From Seohaeicola zhoushanensis (GTDB lineage Bacteria; Pseudomonadota; Alphaproteobacteria; Rhodobacterales; Rhodobacteraceae), in the NCBI RefSeq assembly GCF_014656415.1, contig NZ_BNCJ01000005.1, positions 130,104 to 194,103 on the forward strand: a stretch of DNA of 64,000 nt, written 5' to 3'. The notes under the pieces are model-generated. The model had not been told where the DNA came from. It saw only the letters and a program-made list of their open reading frames with translations, and searched no databases. The position numbers and the translations under genes are program-made. Below are positions 46,251 through 54,597 of this stretch, in pieces. The first letter of the stretch is position 1. The number at the start of each line of letters is the position of its first letter.

Positions 46251-47986
46251 CCCTCGACCCGATCACCCTCTCGGTCATCCAGGCCGGCCTGCAACAGGTC
46301 TGCGACGAGATGGACCTCTCCTTCTCCCGCGCCGCCTTCTCGCCGGTGATCGCCGAGGCCAACGACCGCTCCGACGGCATCTACGCCGCCGAGGACGGTT
46401 CGTTGATCGCGCAGGGCTCGCAAGGCCTGCCGGTCTTCGTCGGCACCATGCAGTATTCCACCCGCACGCTGATCGAGATGATCGCCGCCGGCAAGGCCGC
46501 CGCGCCGCAGCCCGACGACATCTACATCGTCAACGACCCCTACCTCGGCGGCACCCACCTGATGGACGTCCGCTTCGCCCGCCCCTTCTACCGCAACGGC
46601 GAGATCTTCTGCTGGCTCTCCAACACCGGCCACTGGCCCGACACCGGCGGCGCGGTGCCCGGCGGATTCTCCGCCTCGGCCACGGCGGTGGAACAGGAAG
46701 GCCTGCGCCTGCCCCCGGTGCGCCTGTTCAAGCAGGGCCAGCTCGACGCCGAGATCTTCGCCATCATCTGCTCCAACATCCGCGTCGCCGACCAGCGCAT
46801 CGGCGACGTCAAGGCCCAGGCGGCGGCCCTGCTGGTCGGCGAACAGCGTCTCAACGAGCTGCTCGACCGCTACGGCGACGAGACCGTGCGCGCCGCCATC
46901 GCCGAACTGCGCGCCCGCGCCGCCACCCAGATGCGCGCCTTCATCGCCGACATCCCCGATGGCGCCTATCGATCCACCGCCTGGATCGACAGCGACGGCG
47001 TGGTGAACGAACCGCTCGCCATCCGCCTCACCGTGACCAAGGACCATGACCACCTCACCTTCGATTTCACCGGCTCCTCCGCCCCCTGCGCCGGACCGAT
47101 GAACTCGGTCCGCGCCACGACCTATTCCGCCGTCTACCTCGCCATGCGCCACATCTTCCCCGAGGTTCCGATGAGCACCGGCGCCTTTGAGCCGCTGACC
47201 ATCACCGGCATCGAAGACACCTTCCTCGACGCCCATTACCCCCGCCCCGTCTCCGGCTGCGCGGCAGAGGTCTCGCAACGCATCGCCGAGGCGGTCTTCG
47301 CCGCCCTGGTCACCCCCCTGCCCGACCGCGTCACCGCCGCCCCCGCCGGCACCTCGGGCAACTTCGCCCTTGGCGGCCACGACCCGGCGCGCGGCCGCGA
47401 CTTCGTCATGTATCAGATCAGCGGCGGCGGCTATGGCGGCAATGCCGACCACGACGGGCTGGCCAACGGCTGCTCCACCATCGGCATCTCCAAGGCGCCG
47501 CCGATCGAGATAATGGAGCAGCAATTCCCGGTGCTCTACCGCCGCTACGCCCTGCACGAGGGCTCCGGCGGCGCCGGGCAGCACCGCGGCGGCTTCGGCC
47601 TCGACTACGAGGTGGAACTGTGGCGCGGTTCCGCCCGCGCCAGCTTCGTCATGGACCACGGCCGCTTCGGCCCCCAGGGCGCGCTCGGCGGCGGCGAAGG
47701 CGCGGTAAACCGGGTGACGGTCTGGCAGAACGGCGCCCCCTACAAGCCCGAGCACCTGTCCAAGGAACAGGACATCCCCATGGCACCCGGCGACCGCGTC
47801 CGGGTGATGACCCCCGGCGGCGGCGGCTACGGCGACCCCTTCCGCCGCGCGCCCGAAGCGGTGCTCGAAGACGTCCGCCTGCAACGCTACACGCCCGAGC
47901 AGGCCCGCACCCTCTTCGGCGTCGCCCTCACCACCGACCCTCTCGCCATCGACGAGACCGCCACCCGCGCCCTGCGCCGCCGCTGA
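46247..47986 (+). CDS. hyuB: Hydantoinase/oxoprolinase subunit B
   Basis: 579 aa, partner of HyuA. Conserved blocks: IYIVNDPYLGGTHLMDV (about 92-108), GHWPDTGGAVPGGFS (about 128-142), the central GNADHDG region and the C-terminal GDRVRVMTPGGGGYGDP. Translationally coupled to hyuA. Full length. Confidence 0.93.
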   Translation: MTLDPITLSVIQAGLQQVCDEMDLSFSRAAFSPVIAEANDRSDGIYAAEDGSLIAQGSQGLPVFVGTMQYSTRTLIEMIAAGKAAAPQPDDIYIVNDPYLGGTHLMDVRFARPFYRNGEIFCWLSNTGHWPDTGGAVPGGFSASATAVEQEGLRLPPVRLFKQGQLDAEIFAIICSNIRVADQRIGDVKAQAAALLVGEQRLNELLDRYGDETVRAAIAELRARAATQMRAFIADIPDGAYRSTAWIDSDGVVNEPLAIRLTVTKDHDHLTFDFTGSSAPCAGPMNSVRATTYSAVYLAMRHIFPEVPMSTGAFEPLTITGIEDTFLDAHYPRPVSGCAAEVSQRIAEAVFAALVTPLPDRVTAAPAGTSGNFALGGHDPARGRDFVMYQISGGGYGGNADHDGLANGCSTIGISKAPPIEIMEQQFPVLYRRYALHEGSGGAGQHRGGFGLDYEVELWRGSARASFVMDHGRFGPQGALGGGEGAVNRVTVWQNGAPYKPEHLSKEQDIPMAPGDRVRVMTPGGGGYGDPFRRAPEAVLEDVRLQRYTPEQARTLFGVALTTDPLAIDETATRALRRR

Positions 47987-47997
47987 CCGGAACCCCC

Positions 47998-48063
47998 AAT
48001 TTCTCTTCTTCAAAAATATCTCCGGGGGAGTCGCGCCGCAGGCGCGGCGGGGGCAGCGCCCCC
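47998..48063 (+). repeat. Intergenic repeat R4 (tandem hairpins)
   Basis: Just after hyuB. TTCTCTTCTTC, AAAATATCTCC, then CGCGCC-GCA-GGCGCG (48032-48046) and GGGGGC-AGC-GCCCCC (48049-48063). Best-preserved copy of the family; about 90 percent identical to R3 by eye. Confidence 0.8.
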
Positions 48064-48145
48064 AGGCGACATCCGCCGCCGGGCCTTCCCTTTCGGCTGC
48101 CGCGCCGCTAAGCCCCGAGGCAGTGCAGTCTAACGGATATCCCAG

Positions 48146-48988
48146 ATGGGCAGCGTCATTCTCGGCATCGCGGCGGCGCTCGCCTGGGGCGTGCATGACC
48201 TGCTGGTGCGCCGCATCAGCGAGGGGCTCGCCATCGCCCCCGCCATCCTGAGCGTGCTGCTGATCGGCACCCTCTTCACCCTGCCGCTGGCCCTCGGCCT
48301 CGGCGGCTGGGCGCAGATGACCGGCCAGGCCACGCTGCTCGCCGCCCTTTCGGGCATCGCCTATGTGGTCGGCTGCTTCGGCCTCTACCTCGCCTTCCGC
48401 ATCGGCCCGGTCAAGCTGGTGGCCCCGGTGGTCGGCGCCTTCCCGGTGCTCTCGGTCGGCTGGGCCTGGCTCTCCGGCTCGCCGCTCGGCACTGCCGATG
48501 CGCTGGCCATCGCCGCCATCGTCGGCGGGGTCATCGCCGTGGCGCTGCTCTCGGACGAGGGCGCCGGCAACGGCTCGCGCGCCGCCGCGGTGGGCTGGGG
48601 CGCGCTTGGCGCGGTGGGTTTCGCGCTGACCTTCGGCCTGTCGCAGGCCGCGACCCGGATCGGCGCCGAGCTGCCGGTGATCCTGATGGCCCGCCTCGCC
48701 GCCATCGGGCTGATGATCGCTCTGCTCGCCCTCACCCGCCAGCGTCTCTCGCAGGTCAGCCGCCACCGCGCGACGCTGACCGGGATGGGCCTGTTCGACG
48801 CGCTGGCGCTCGGCCTCGTCACCGCCGCCGGCACCCTGCCCAACCCGGAATTCGCCGCCGCCACCTCCTCGGTCTTCGGCGTCGTCACCATCGTGCTGGC
48901 CCGCCTCTTCCTGGCCGAGCCGGTCTCGCTGCCGCAATGGGGCGGCGTCGGACTGGTCTTCGCCGGGGTCGCGGCCCTGGGCTTCTAG
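48146..48988 (+). CDS. EamA/DMT family transporter
   Basis: 280 aa with ten predicted TM helices in two repeats of the EamA (drug/metabolite exporter) type; GPVKLVAPVVGAFPVLSVGWAWL and the parallel segment ATSSVFGVVTIVLARLFLAEP (in blocks) end each half. Substrate unknown. Its stop overlaps the convergent dehydrogenase stop in CTAG (48985-48988). Confidence 0.87.
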   Translation: MGSVILGIAAALAWGVHDLLVRRISEGLAIAPAILSVLLIGTLFTLPLALGLGGWAQMTGQATLLAALSGIAYVVGCFGLYLAFRIGPVKLVAPVVGAFPVLSVGWAWLSGSPLGTADALAIAAIVGGVIAVALLSDEGAGNGSRAAAVGWGALGAVGFALTFGLSQAATRIGAELPVILMARLAAIGLMIALLALTRQRLSQVSRHRATLTGMGLFDALALGLVTAAGTLPNPEFAAATSSVFGVVTIVLARLFLAEPVSLPQWGGVGLVFAGVAALGF

Positions 48989-49896
48989 GCCGCGCGCCAG
49001 CGGTCCAGCACGAACCGCGCCGTCATCAGGTCGAGATGCGCGCCGCCGCCGTTCTTGAACAGCGTGATCTCCTCCGGCGCAGGCGCGAACCGCTCCAGCC
49101 CGTAGAAATCCGCCAGCACGTCCTCGCGCGCGATCACCCCCTGCGCCAGCGGGATCTTCAGCTCGCCGATATGGTCGAGCGTGGTGTCGAAACTGTCGAC
49201 ATAGATCCTCGCGCGCCGCAGCGCCGTGTCATCGGCCTCGCGCATGTCGGGGCGATAGGCCCCGATCAGGTTCAGGTGCTGGCCGGGGCGCAGCCACTCG
49301 CCCTTGATCACCGGCTCGGAGGACATCGTCGCGCAGACGATGATATCGGCCGCCCGCACCGCCGCTTCCAGGTCCTCGGCCACCGCGAGGCCCGGCACCT
49401 GGGCCGCGAGGTCATGCGCCTTGGCGGTGGTCCGGTTCCAGACCACCTGTTTCGCGGCCGGGAACCCCGCCGCGAAGGCCTCGCAGAGCGAATGCCCCAC
49501 CGTGCCTGCGCCGACGATCAGCACCGAGGCGCTGTCCGCCCGCGCCAGCCGCAGCGCGCCGAGCAGGCTGTCGCCCGCCGTCTTCCACTTGGTCACCAGG
49601 TGGAAATCGACAATCGCCTCGAGCATCCCGTCGGTATCGGAGTAGAGGCAGACCCCGCCATTCACCATCGGCTTGCCCTGCGCCGGGTTGCCCGGAAAGA
49701 CCGTCGCCGACTTGACCGCCATCCCCATCCCGTCGATCCAGGCCGCGCGCGACAGCAGCGTGTCGGGGTCGCGGTAGAGGAAGGTATCGGCGATCTTCGC
49801 CTTGGGCAGGGCGTGCCCCGCCGCCAGCGCCTCGGTCAGGCCCAGCCAGTCGAGCCCCGCCTCGCCCTCGGCAAAGCCGATCACCGGAACATTCAT
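48985..49896 (-). CDS. Ornithine cyclodeaminase / mu-crystallin family protein
   Basis: 303 aa NAD-binding enzyme. The Rossmann motif VLIVGAGTVGHSL is at about 121-133 and ATMSSEPVI near 195 belongs to the family's cofactor region. Family members are ornithine cyclodeaminase, alanine dehydrogenase, lysine cyclodeaminase or ketimine reductase; which one applies is not clear. The start at 49896 has GAGGAAG upstream and overlaps the HAD gene stop (ATGA), so the two are coupled. Confidence 0.85.
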   Translation of the reverse strand: MNVPVIGFAEGEAGLDWLGLTEALAAGHALPKAKIADTFLYRDPDTLLSRAAWIDGMGMAVKSATVFPGNPAQGKPMVNGGVCLYSDTDGMLEAIVDFHLVTKWKTAGDSLLGALRLARADSASVLIVGAGTVGHSLCEAFAAGFPAAKQVVWNRTTAKAHDLAAQVPGLAVAEDLEAAVRAADIIVCATMSSEPVIKGEWLRPGQHLNLIGAYRPDMREADDTALRRARIYVDSFDTTLDHIGELKIPLAQGVIAREDVLADFYGLERFAPAPEEITLFKNGGGAHLDLMTARFVLDRWRAA

Positions 49897-50513
49897 GCCG
49901 CTTCCTCCTCGCTCAGCAATCCTTCGGCGACCAGCCGCGCCGCCCAGCCCTCGGGCCCCTCGAACAGATGCGTCCGCCACCCCCGCGCCGCCGCCGCCGC
50001 GATGTTCTCGGCCCGGTCGTCGGTGAAGATCAGCCGCTCGGGCGGCACCCCGCAGCCCGCCTCGACCATCTCGTAGATCCGCGCATCCGGCTTGATGACG
50101 CCCATGTGACCCGAGATGAAATCCCGGTCGAACTCCCGCAGGAAGGGATAATGCGTCGCCGCGTAATCATAGCTCTCGATGCCGAAGTTGGTCAGCGAGA
50201 AGACCGGCACGCCCTTGCCCTGCAGCGCCTGCATCAGCCGCACCGAGCGCGCGATCACCGGCGTCGCCAGCTCGATCCAGCGGTCGTGCCACATGCGGAT
50301 CTCGTCGCGCCATTCCGGCGTGGCCTCGGCCACGGCATAGATCGTCCGGGTGAAATGCTCGCCCCGGTCGACCCGGTTGTTCATCTCGTGCAGGTCGACC
50401 GCCTCGAACATGGCGCGGCGGCGCGCCTCGCCGATCTCCCGGTCGTAGAAGCGTTCCGGCTGCCACTCGATGAGCACATTGCCGATGTCGAAGATCACCG
50501 CTTCCGGTTTCAT
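49893..50513 (-). CDS. HAD family phosphatase (YihX-like)
   Basis: 206 aa HAD hydrolase. Motif I is FDIGNVLIEW (about 8-17), with Gly-Asn instead of the second Asp, as in YihX-type sugar phosphatases; motif II SLTNFG, motif III Lys in GVIKPDARIYE and motif IV FTDDRAEN are present. Probable substrate a small phosphorylated sugar. Coupled to the downstream cyclodeaminase-like gene. The alternative longer start would run into the AT-rich hairpins. Confidence 0.88.
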   Translation of the reverse strand: MKPEAVIFDIGNVLIEWQPERFYDREIGEARRRAMFEAVDLHEMNNRVDRGEHFTRTIYAVAEATPEWRDEIRMWHDRWIELATPVIARSVRLMQALQGKGVPVFSLTNFGIESYDYAATHYPFLREFDRDFISGHMGVIKPDARIYEMVEAGCGVPPERLIFTDDRAENIAAAAARGWRTHLFEGPEGWAARLVAEGLLSEEEAA

Positions 50514-50532
50514 GCCTGCCACCCCCACCCGC

Positions 50533-50580
50533 GCCAAAAATCCTTCAAGGATTTTTGGCAAATTTTTCCCAAAAATTTGC
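50533..50580. repeat. Twin AT-rich hairpins P1
   Basis: Two back-to-back perfect inverted repeats: GCCAAAAATCCTT-C-AAGGATTTTTGGC (50533-50559) and GCAAATTTTT-CCC-AAAAATTTGC (50558-50580). They lie between the YaiI stop and the HAD start on the same strand. A similar twin element (P2) follows the formate dehydrogenase gene at 59952-59997. They could end transcription or be a dispersed palindrome family. Confidence 0.7.
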
Positions 50581-50597
50581 CCGCTTCCGGCCCGGCC

Positions 50598-51044
50598 TCA
50601 GCGCCTGGCCGCACGGATCTCGCGTTCGAGCGCGTCAAGGAAACGCGACCGGTCCGCCTTTGTAAAGGGCTTGCCCCCGCCGCCCTGTGCCAGCGGCGAG
50701 GCGGCCCGCAGATCCGCCATCAGGTCGCGCATGGCAAGCTGGCCGCCGATATTGGCCTGGGTGAAGATCTCGCCGTTGTGGCGCAGCACCCGCGCCCCGG
50801 TGGCGACGCATTTCGCCGCCAGCGGCACGTCGCCCGTCACCACCACGTCGCCCGGCCCGCAGCGTTCGGCAATCCACTTGTCCGCCTCGTCCGCGCCGCT
50901 GGCAACGATCACCGTCTCGACCAGCGGGTTGGCCGGCGGACGCAGCCCGCCGTTCGAGACCAGGAACATCTTCAGCCCATGCCGGGTCGCCACCCGCTCC
51001 GCCTCGGCCTTCACCGGGCAGGCATCTGCGTCGACATAGATCAC
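50598..51044 (-). CDS. YaiI/YqxD family protein (DUF188)
   Basis: 148 aa, PIN/NYN-like fold of the YaiI family; [16 protein letters not shown] at the N-terminus, [25 protein letters not shown] (in blocks, about 72-96) with conserved Asp residues that would bind metal in a nuclease. Function unknown. GTG start overlaps the fghA stop (GTGA), so it is the second gene of that operon. Confidence 0.9.
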   Translation of the reverse strand: MIYVDADACPVKAEAERVATRHGLKMFLVSNGGLRPPANPLVETVIVASGADEADKWIAERCGPGDVVVTGDVPLAAKCVATGARVLRHNGEIFTQANIGGQLAMRDLMADLRAASPLAQGGGGKPFTKADRSRFLDALEREIRAARR

Positions 51045-51871
51045 GCCTCCAGCGCCTCGGCGTGGAAGCTGACGTGATCCTCCATGAAGCTCGCCACGAA
51101 GAAATAGCTGTGATCATAGCCCGGCTGCAGCCGCAGCTCGCCCTGCTGGCGCCGTTCGGCCACCGCGCTGGCCAGCGTCTCGGGGCGCAGCAGGTCGATG
51201 AACTGGTCCTTGGTCCCGGTGTCCACCAGCAGCGGCCCGTCGAAGCCCGTCTCGCGCATCACCTTCGAGGCGTCGTGCCGGGCCCAGGCGGTTTCGTCGG
51301 CGCCGAGGTAGGCGGTCAGCTGCTTGCGCCCCCAGTCCGCCCCGCTCGGATTGCAGATCGGCGCAAAGGCCGAAACCGAGCGGAACCGCCCCGGCAACCC
51401 CATCGCCAGCGTCAGCGCGCCATGCCCGCCCATCGAATGGCCGGTGATCGCCTGGCGTTCCATGTCCAGCGCGAAATTGGCCCCGATCAGCCCCGGCAGC
51501 TCCTCGGCGACATAGTCCCACATGCGGTAATGCGGCGCCCAGGGCTCTTCGGTCGCGTTGACGTAGAACCCCGCGCCCTTGCCGAGGTCATAGGCCTCGT
51601 CATCGGCCACCCCCTCGCCCCGCGGCGAGGTATCGGGGAACACCAGCGCGATGCCCTCGCGCGCGGCCCAGCCCTGCGCGCCGGCCTTCACCATCGCGTT
51701 CTCATGGGTGCAGGTCAGCCCTGAGAGATACCACAGCACCGGCACCGGTCCCCGCTTCACAGCTTCCGGCAGGAACAGCCCGAAGGTCATGTCGCAGGCG
51801 CAGGCCTTTGAGGCATGGGTGTACACGCCCTGCACACCGCCGAAACAGGCATTCTCGGATAGGGTCTTCAT
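51041..51871 (-). CDS. fghA: S-formylglutathione hydrolase
   Basis: 276 aa esterase-D-type serine hydrolase that releases formate and glutathione from S-formylglutathione in formaldehyde detoxification. Nucleophile Ser146 in [19 protein letters not shown] (about 50-60) is the FGH oxyanion/substrate loop; catalytic Asp in VDTGTKDQF and His in YDHSYFF near residue 255. The product formate could feed the dehydrogenase at 60-62.8 kb. The formaldehyde-glutathione dehydrogenase (adhC/flhA) is not in the window. Confidence 0.93.
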   Translation of the reverse strand: MKTLSENACFGGVQGVYTHASKACACDMTFGLFLPEAVKRGPVPVLWYLSGLTCTHENAMVKAGAQGWAAREGIALVFPDTSPRGEGVADDEAYDLGKGAGFYVNATEEPWAPHYRMWDYVAEELPGLIGANFALDMERQAITGHSMGGHGALTLAMGLPGRFRSVSAFAPICNPSGADWGRKQLTAYLGADETAWARHDASKVMRETGFDGPLLVDTGTKDQFIDLLRPETLASAVAERRQQGELRLQPGYDHSYFFVASFMEDHVSFHAEALEA

Positions 51872-51890
51872 CTCGGTCTCCTTGAAAAGG

Positions 51891-52820
51891 TCAGGACGGC
51901 GCGATCCAGGCCACCACTAGCGGGAAGGTCAGGATGCTCGCGGCCGTCGAAAACAGGATCGCCGCAGACACCCGTTTGGCCGCGACGCCGTAATGCTGGG
52001 CCAGCATGAACACGTTGCCCGCCACCGGCATCGCCGCCGCGGCGATCACGATGGTGGCTTCGAAGGGCTTGAGCGGGAAGATCACCAGCACGCTCACCGC
52101 CACGAAGACCGGGTGCAGCACCAGCTTGCAGAAGGTCAGCCAGCCCGCCACCTCGATGCGCTCGGCCGACTTGCCCGCCAGCGAGGCGCCGATGGCGAAG
52201 AGCGCGCCGGGAGTCGCCGCGCCGCCCAGGATGGTCAGGAAATCATTCATCACCGCCGGCACCGGAATGGCAAAGGCGCTCCACAGCAGCCCCCCGGTGA
52301 TCGCCACGATCATCGGGTTCCGCAGCAGCCCGATCCCCACGGTCTTCAACACCGCTGGCCGCATCCGCCCGTCGCGCGCGCCGTTGATGAGGATCACGAT
52401 CAGGCTGGAGAAGACGATGAGATCGGTCGCCAGCACCATCATCATCGGCCCGATCGAGGCCTCGCCGAACAGCAGCACGAACATCGGCAGGCCGAGGAAG
52501 CCGACATTGCCGATCACCGCGCATTGCGCCTCGATCGCCGCAACCTGCACGTTCAGCCCGCGCACGAAGGCCACCACCGTGGCGATGCCATAGACAAAGG
52601 CCGTGCCCCAGAGATAGCCCGCGATCAGCCGCCCGTTGAACACCGCCGCCATGTCGAGGTTGGCCGCAAAGCGGAACAGCATCGCCGAGAGCGCGAAGAA
52701 GAAGACGAACTTGGTCAGGTAGGCCGTCGCTTCGGCAGTGAAGAAACGGGTATGCCCGGCCCAGTAGCCAAGGCCGATGATCGCGAAGAACGGCAGCGTG
52801 CGCAGGAAGATGTCGATCAT
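51891..52820 (-). CDS. AEC family transporter (auxin efflux carrier fold)
   Basis: 309 aa with about ten TM helices, N-terminal FLRTLPFFAIIGLGYWAG and C-terminal half beginning NPMIVAITGGLLWSAF; both halves match the AEC/malonate-transporter group. Substrate unknown (organic acid likely). Ends 19 bp upstream of fghA on the same strand, possibly one transcription unit. Confidence 0.86.
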   Translation of the reverse strand: MIDIFLRTLPFFAIIGLGYWAGHTRFFTAEATAYLTKFVFFFALSAMLFRFAANLDMAAVFNGRLIAGYLWGTAFVYGIATVVAFVRGLNVQVAAIEAQCAVIGNVGFLGLPMFVLLFGEASIGPMMMVLATDLIVFSSLIVILINGARDGRMRPAVLKTVGIGLLRNPMIVAITGGLLWSAFAIPVPAVMNDFLTILGGAATPGALFAIGASLAGKSAERIEVAGWLTFCKLVLHPVFVAVSVLVIFPLKPFEATIVIAAAAMPVAGNVFMLAQHYGVAAKRVSAAILFSTAASILTFPLVVAWIAPS

Positions 52821-53024
52821 TGCGCCAACGGGTTAGCGGTTTGGCGGCGAGGCCGCAAGCGGTGTTGGCACGGGCAACCGCTGTGCGGGAGTCATCGGCC
52901 CGCAGCATCGGCTGGTCCACCCAGAAACCGCAGCCTGTCACTGCCCTCGTCAGAAAGAAGAACCAGCTTGACGGTTGCGTGTGGACACTTAACCTCAATA
53001 GCGAAGTTTCAGCGGAACAGATTG

Positions 53025-53465
53025 ATGACAATGAAACTATTAATTATGTTCGGCGCTGCATTATTTTCGCTTTATGCTTTTCGATATTTTGAGAGTTTAC
53101 CGGCAGCGGAGGCGACAAGAGAAGAGATTATCAGTCTGGCAATTGGTTATTTTATTGAGCATGAGACCAGCGTTGCTCTCCGCAAGAATTCAGATGGCGA
53201 ATATGTAAAGGTTTACCACAAGACATACGGAAGCGTGAGTGAGTTTCGAAAAGAGTTCCCGAACTGCTGCCACTTCTCCGAGAGGAGCTCGAACGGTCTT
53301 CCTGGAACGGCAAGGGAGCGAAGAATCAAACATTACGCGGGCACAGTGAAAATAAGGTATACGCAAAAATCGTTTTGGGCCAAGCCAGCCGCCACTGAAT
53401 CTGACACCAGAGAAGTGGAGATTCCCATGAACAGGTTCGGTGAAGTCGTCATCTTCTCAGAATAA
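53025..53465 (+). CDS. Orphan membrane-anchored hypothetical protein, AT-rich
   Basis: 146 aa, not recognised. The N-terminus (about 3-18) is a hydrophobic signal or anchor; the rest is soluble and basic, with NCCHFSER (about 80-87) and a beta-like C-terminus. A second ATG two codons later is equally possible. Base composition is much lower in GC than all neighbours and codon use differs (AAT, TTT, AAA common), pointing to horizontal acquisition. The convergent mbfA ends 34 bp away. Confidence 0.6.
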   Translation: MTMKLLIMFGAALFSLYAFRYFESLPAAEATREEIISLAIGYFIEHETSVALRKNSDGEYVKVYHKTYGSVSEFRKEFPNCCHFSERSSNGLPGTARERRIKHYAGTVKIRYTQKSFWAKPAATESDTREVEIPMNRFGEVVIFSE

Positions 53466-53499
53466 CAACGTTGGTCAGATCCCCACGCCTACTCACCCC

Positions 53500-54474
53500 T
53501 CACCCGCTCCCGATCAGGATCCCCGCTGCCAGCACCAGCGCGCCGCCCAGCACCACCTGCAGGGCGGCGCGGAAGAAGGGCGTTTCCATGTAGCGGTTCT
53601 GGATCCAGGCAATCGCCCAGAGCTCGACGAAGACGATGCAGAAGGCAATCGCCGTCGCGGTCCAGAAATGCGGGATGAGGTAGGGCATCGCGTGCCCCAG
53701 CCCGCCCACGGCCGTCATCACCCCCGAGGCGATGCCCCGTTTCAGCGGCGAGCCGCGTCCCGAAAGCTCGCCATCGTCCGAGATCGCCTCGGTGAAGCCC
53801 ATCGAGATCCCCGCCCCGACCGAGGCCGCGACGCCGACGAGGAAGGTGGTCCAGGTGTCCTGCGTGGCGAAAGCGGTCGCGAATATCGGCGCCAGCGTCG
53901 AGACCGAGCCGTCCATCAGCCCCGCCAGCCCCGGCTGCACCCAGGTCAGCACGAACTGGCGGTGCGCGGTGGCGTCCTCGCGGGCGCGGGTGTCGCCGTC
54001 GAGATGCTCGGCCTCCAGTTCGCTCGCCGTGGCCTGGTGCCCGGCCTCGGCGGCGGCGAGATCGCCCAGCAGCTTGCGCGTCGCCGTATCGGTCGTGCGC
54101 GCCGCGGCATGGGTGTAGAACCGCTCGGCCTCGCGCTCCATCGCCTCGGCCTCCTCGCGGATCCGCTCGATCCCGAGGTTCTGCACAAGCCAGACCGGCC
54201 GGCGGTTGTAATAGCCCGCCACATGCTCGCGCCGGATCAGCGGCACCACCGGCCCGAAACGCGACTCGTGCAGCGCCAGCAGCCGCCCCCGGTGCTGGTC
54301 CTCCTCGGCCGCCATCCCTTCGAACAGCTTGGCGGTGGCCGGGAAATCGGCCCGGAGGTTCTCGGCATAACCGCGATAGATCCGCGCGTCGTCCTCCTCG
54401 GAGGAGATCGCCAGAGCGATGATTTCCTGCTCGCTCAGGTCGGAAAATCGTTTGCGTTGCGTGAGAAAGCGCAT
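53500..54474 (-). CDS. mbfA: Membrane-bound ferritin / VIT1-type iron exporter
   Basis: 324 aa. The N-terminal rubrerythrin-like di-iron domain (about 12-165) has SSEEDDAR (about 24-31), AAEEDQH with the E-x2-H pair (58/61), AMEREAERFY and AAEAGHQ with a second E-x2-H (143/146). The C-terminal half (about 175-324) is a VIT1/CCC1-like transporter domain with several TM helices (GLAGLMDGSVSTLAP, ISMGFTEAIS). This fusion is MbfA, which exports iron and protects against H2O2 in Agrobacterium and Bradyrhizobium. Start at 54474 (AGGGG upstream) is preferred because the longer start would place the iron-control box inside the coding region. Confidence 0.92.
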   Translation of the reverse strand: MRFLTQRKRFSDLSEQEIIALAISSEEDDARIYRGYAENLRADFPATAKLFEGMAAEEDQHRGRLLALHESRFGPVVPLIRREHVAGYYNRRPVWLVQNLGIERIREEAEAMEREAERFYTHAAARTTDTATRKLLGDLAAAEAGHQATASELEAEHLDGDTRAREDATAHRQFVLTWVQPGLAGLMDGSVSTLAPIFATAFATQDTWTTFLVGVAASVGAGISMGFTEAISDDGELSGRGSPLKRGIASGVMTAVGGLGHAMPYLIPHFWTATAIAFCIVFVELWAIAWIQNRYMETPFFRAALQVVLGGALVLAAGILIGSG

Positions 54475-54485
54475 GTCTGCCCCTG

Positions 54486-54502
54486 TTTGGAATGATTCTA
54501 AC
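54486..54502 (-). promoter_or_regulatory. Iron control element (Irr box) upstream of mbfA
   Basis: Minus strand GTTAGAA-TCA-TTCCAAA matches the alphaproteobacterial Irr-binding ICE consensus TTTAGAA-N3-TTCTAAA in 12 of 14 arm positions. It lies 11 bp before the mbfA ATG, where bound Irr would block transcription. In known systems Irr represses mbfA when iron is scarce. Confidence 0.7.
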
Positions 54503-54597
54503 ATAGCGATCGCCGCAGGATTGGCAATTCCCCGCGCGAGGCTGTTGGCGGAACTGAACCCGACGGTTTATATTCAGGTCAGAAGACAGGAGACTCG

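Noticed and set aside
46106-48937. Minus-strand 943-codon frame opposite hyuB and the EamA gene
   Set aside because: Spans two real plus-strand genes and the R4 repeat; composition is that of an antisense shadow.
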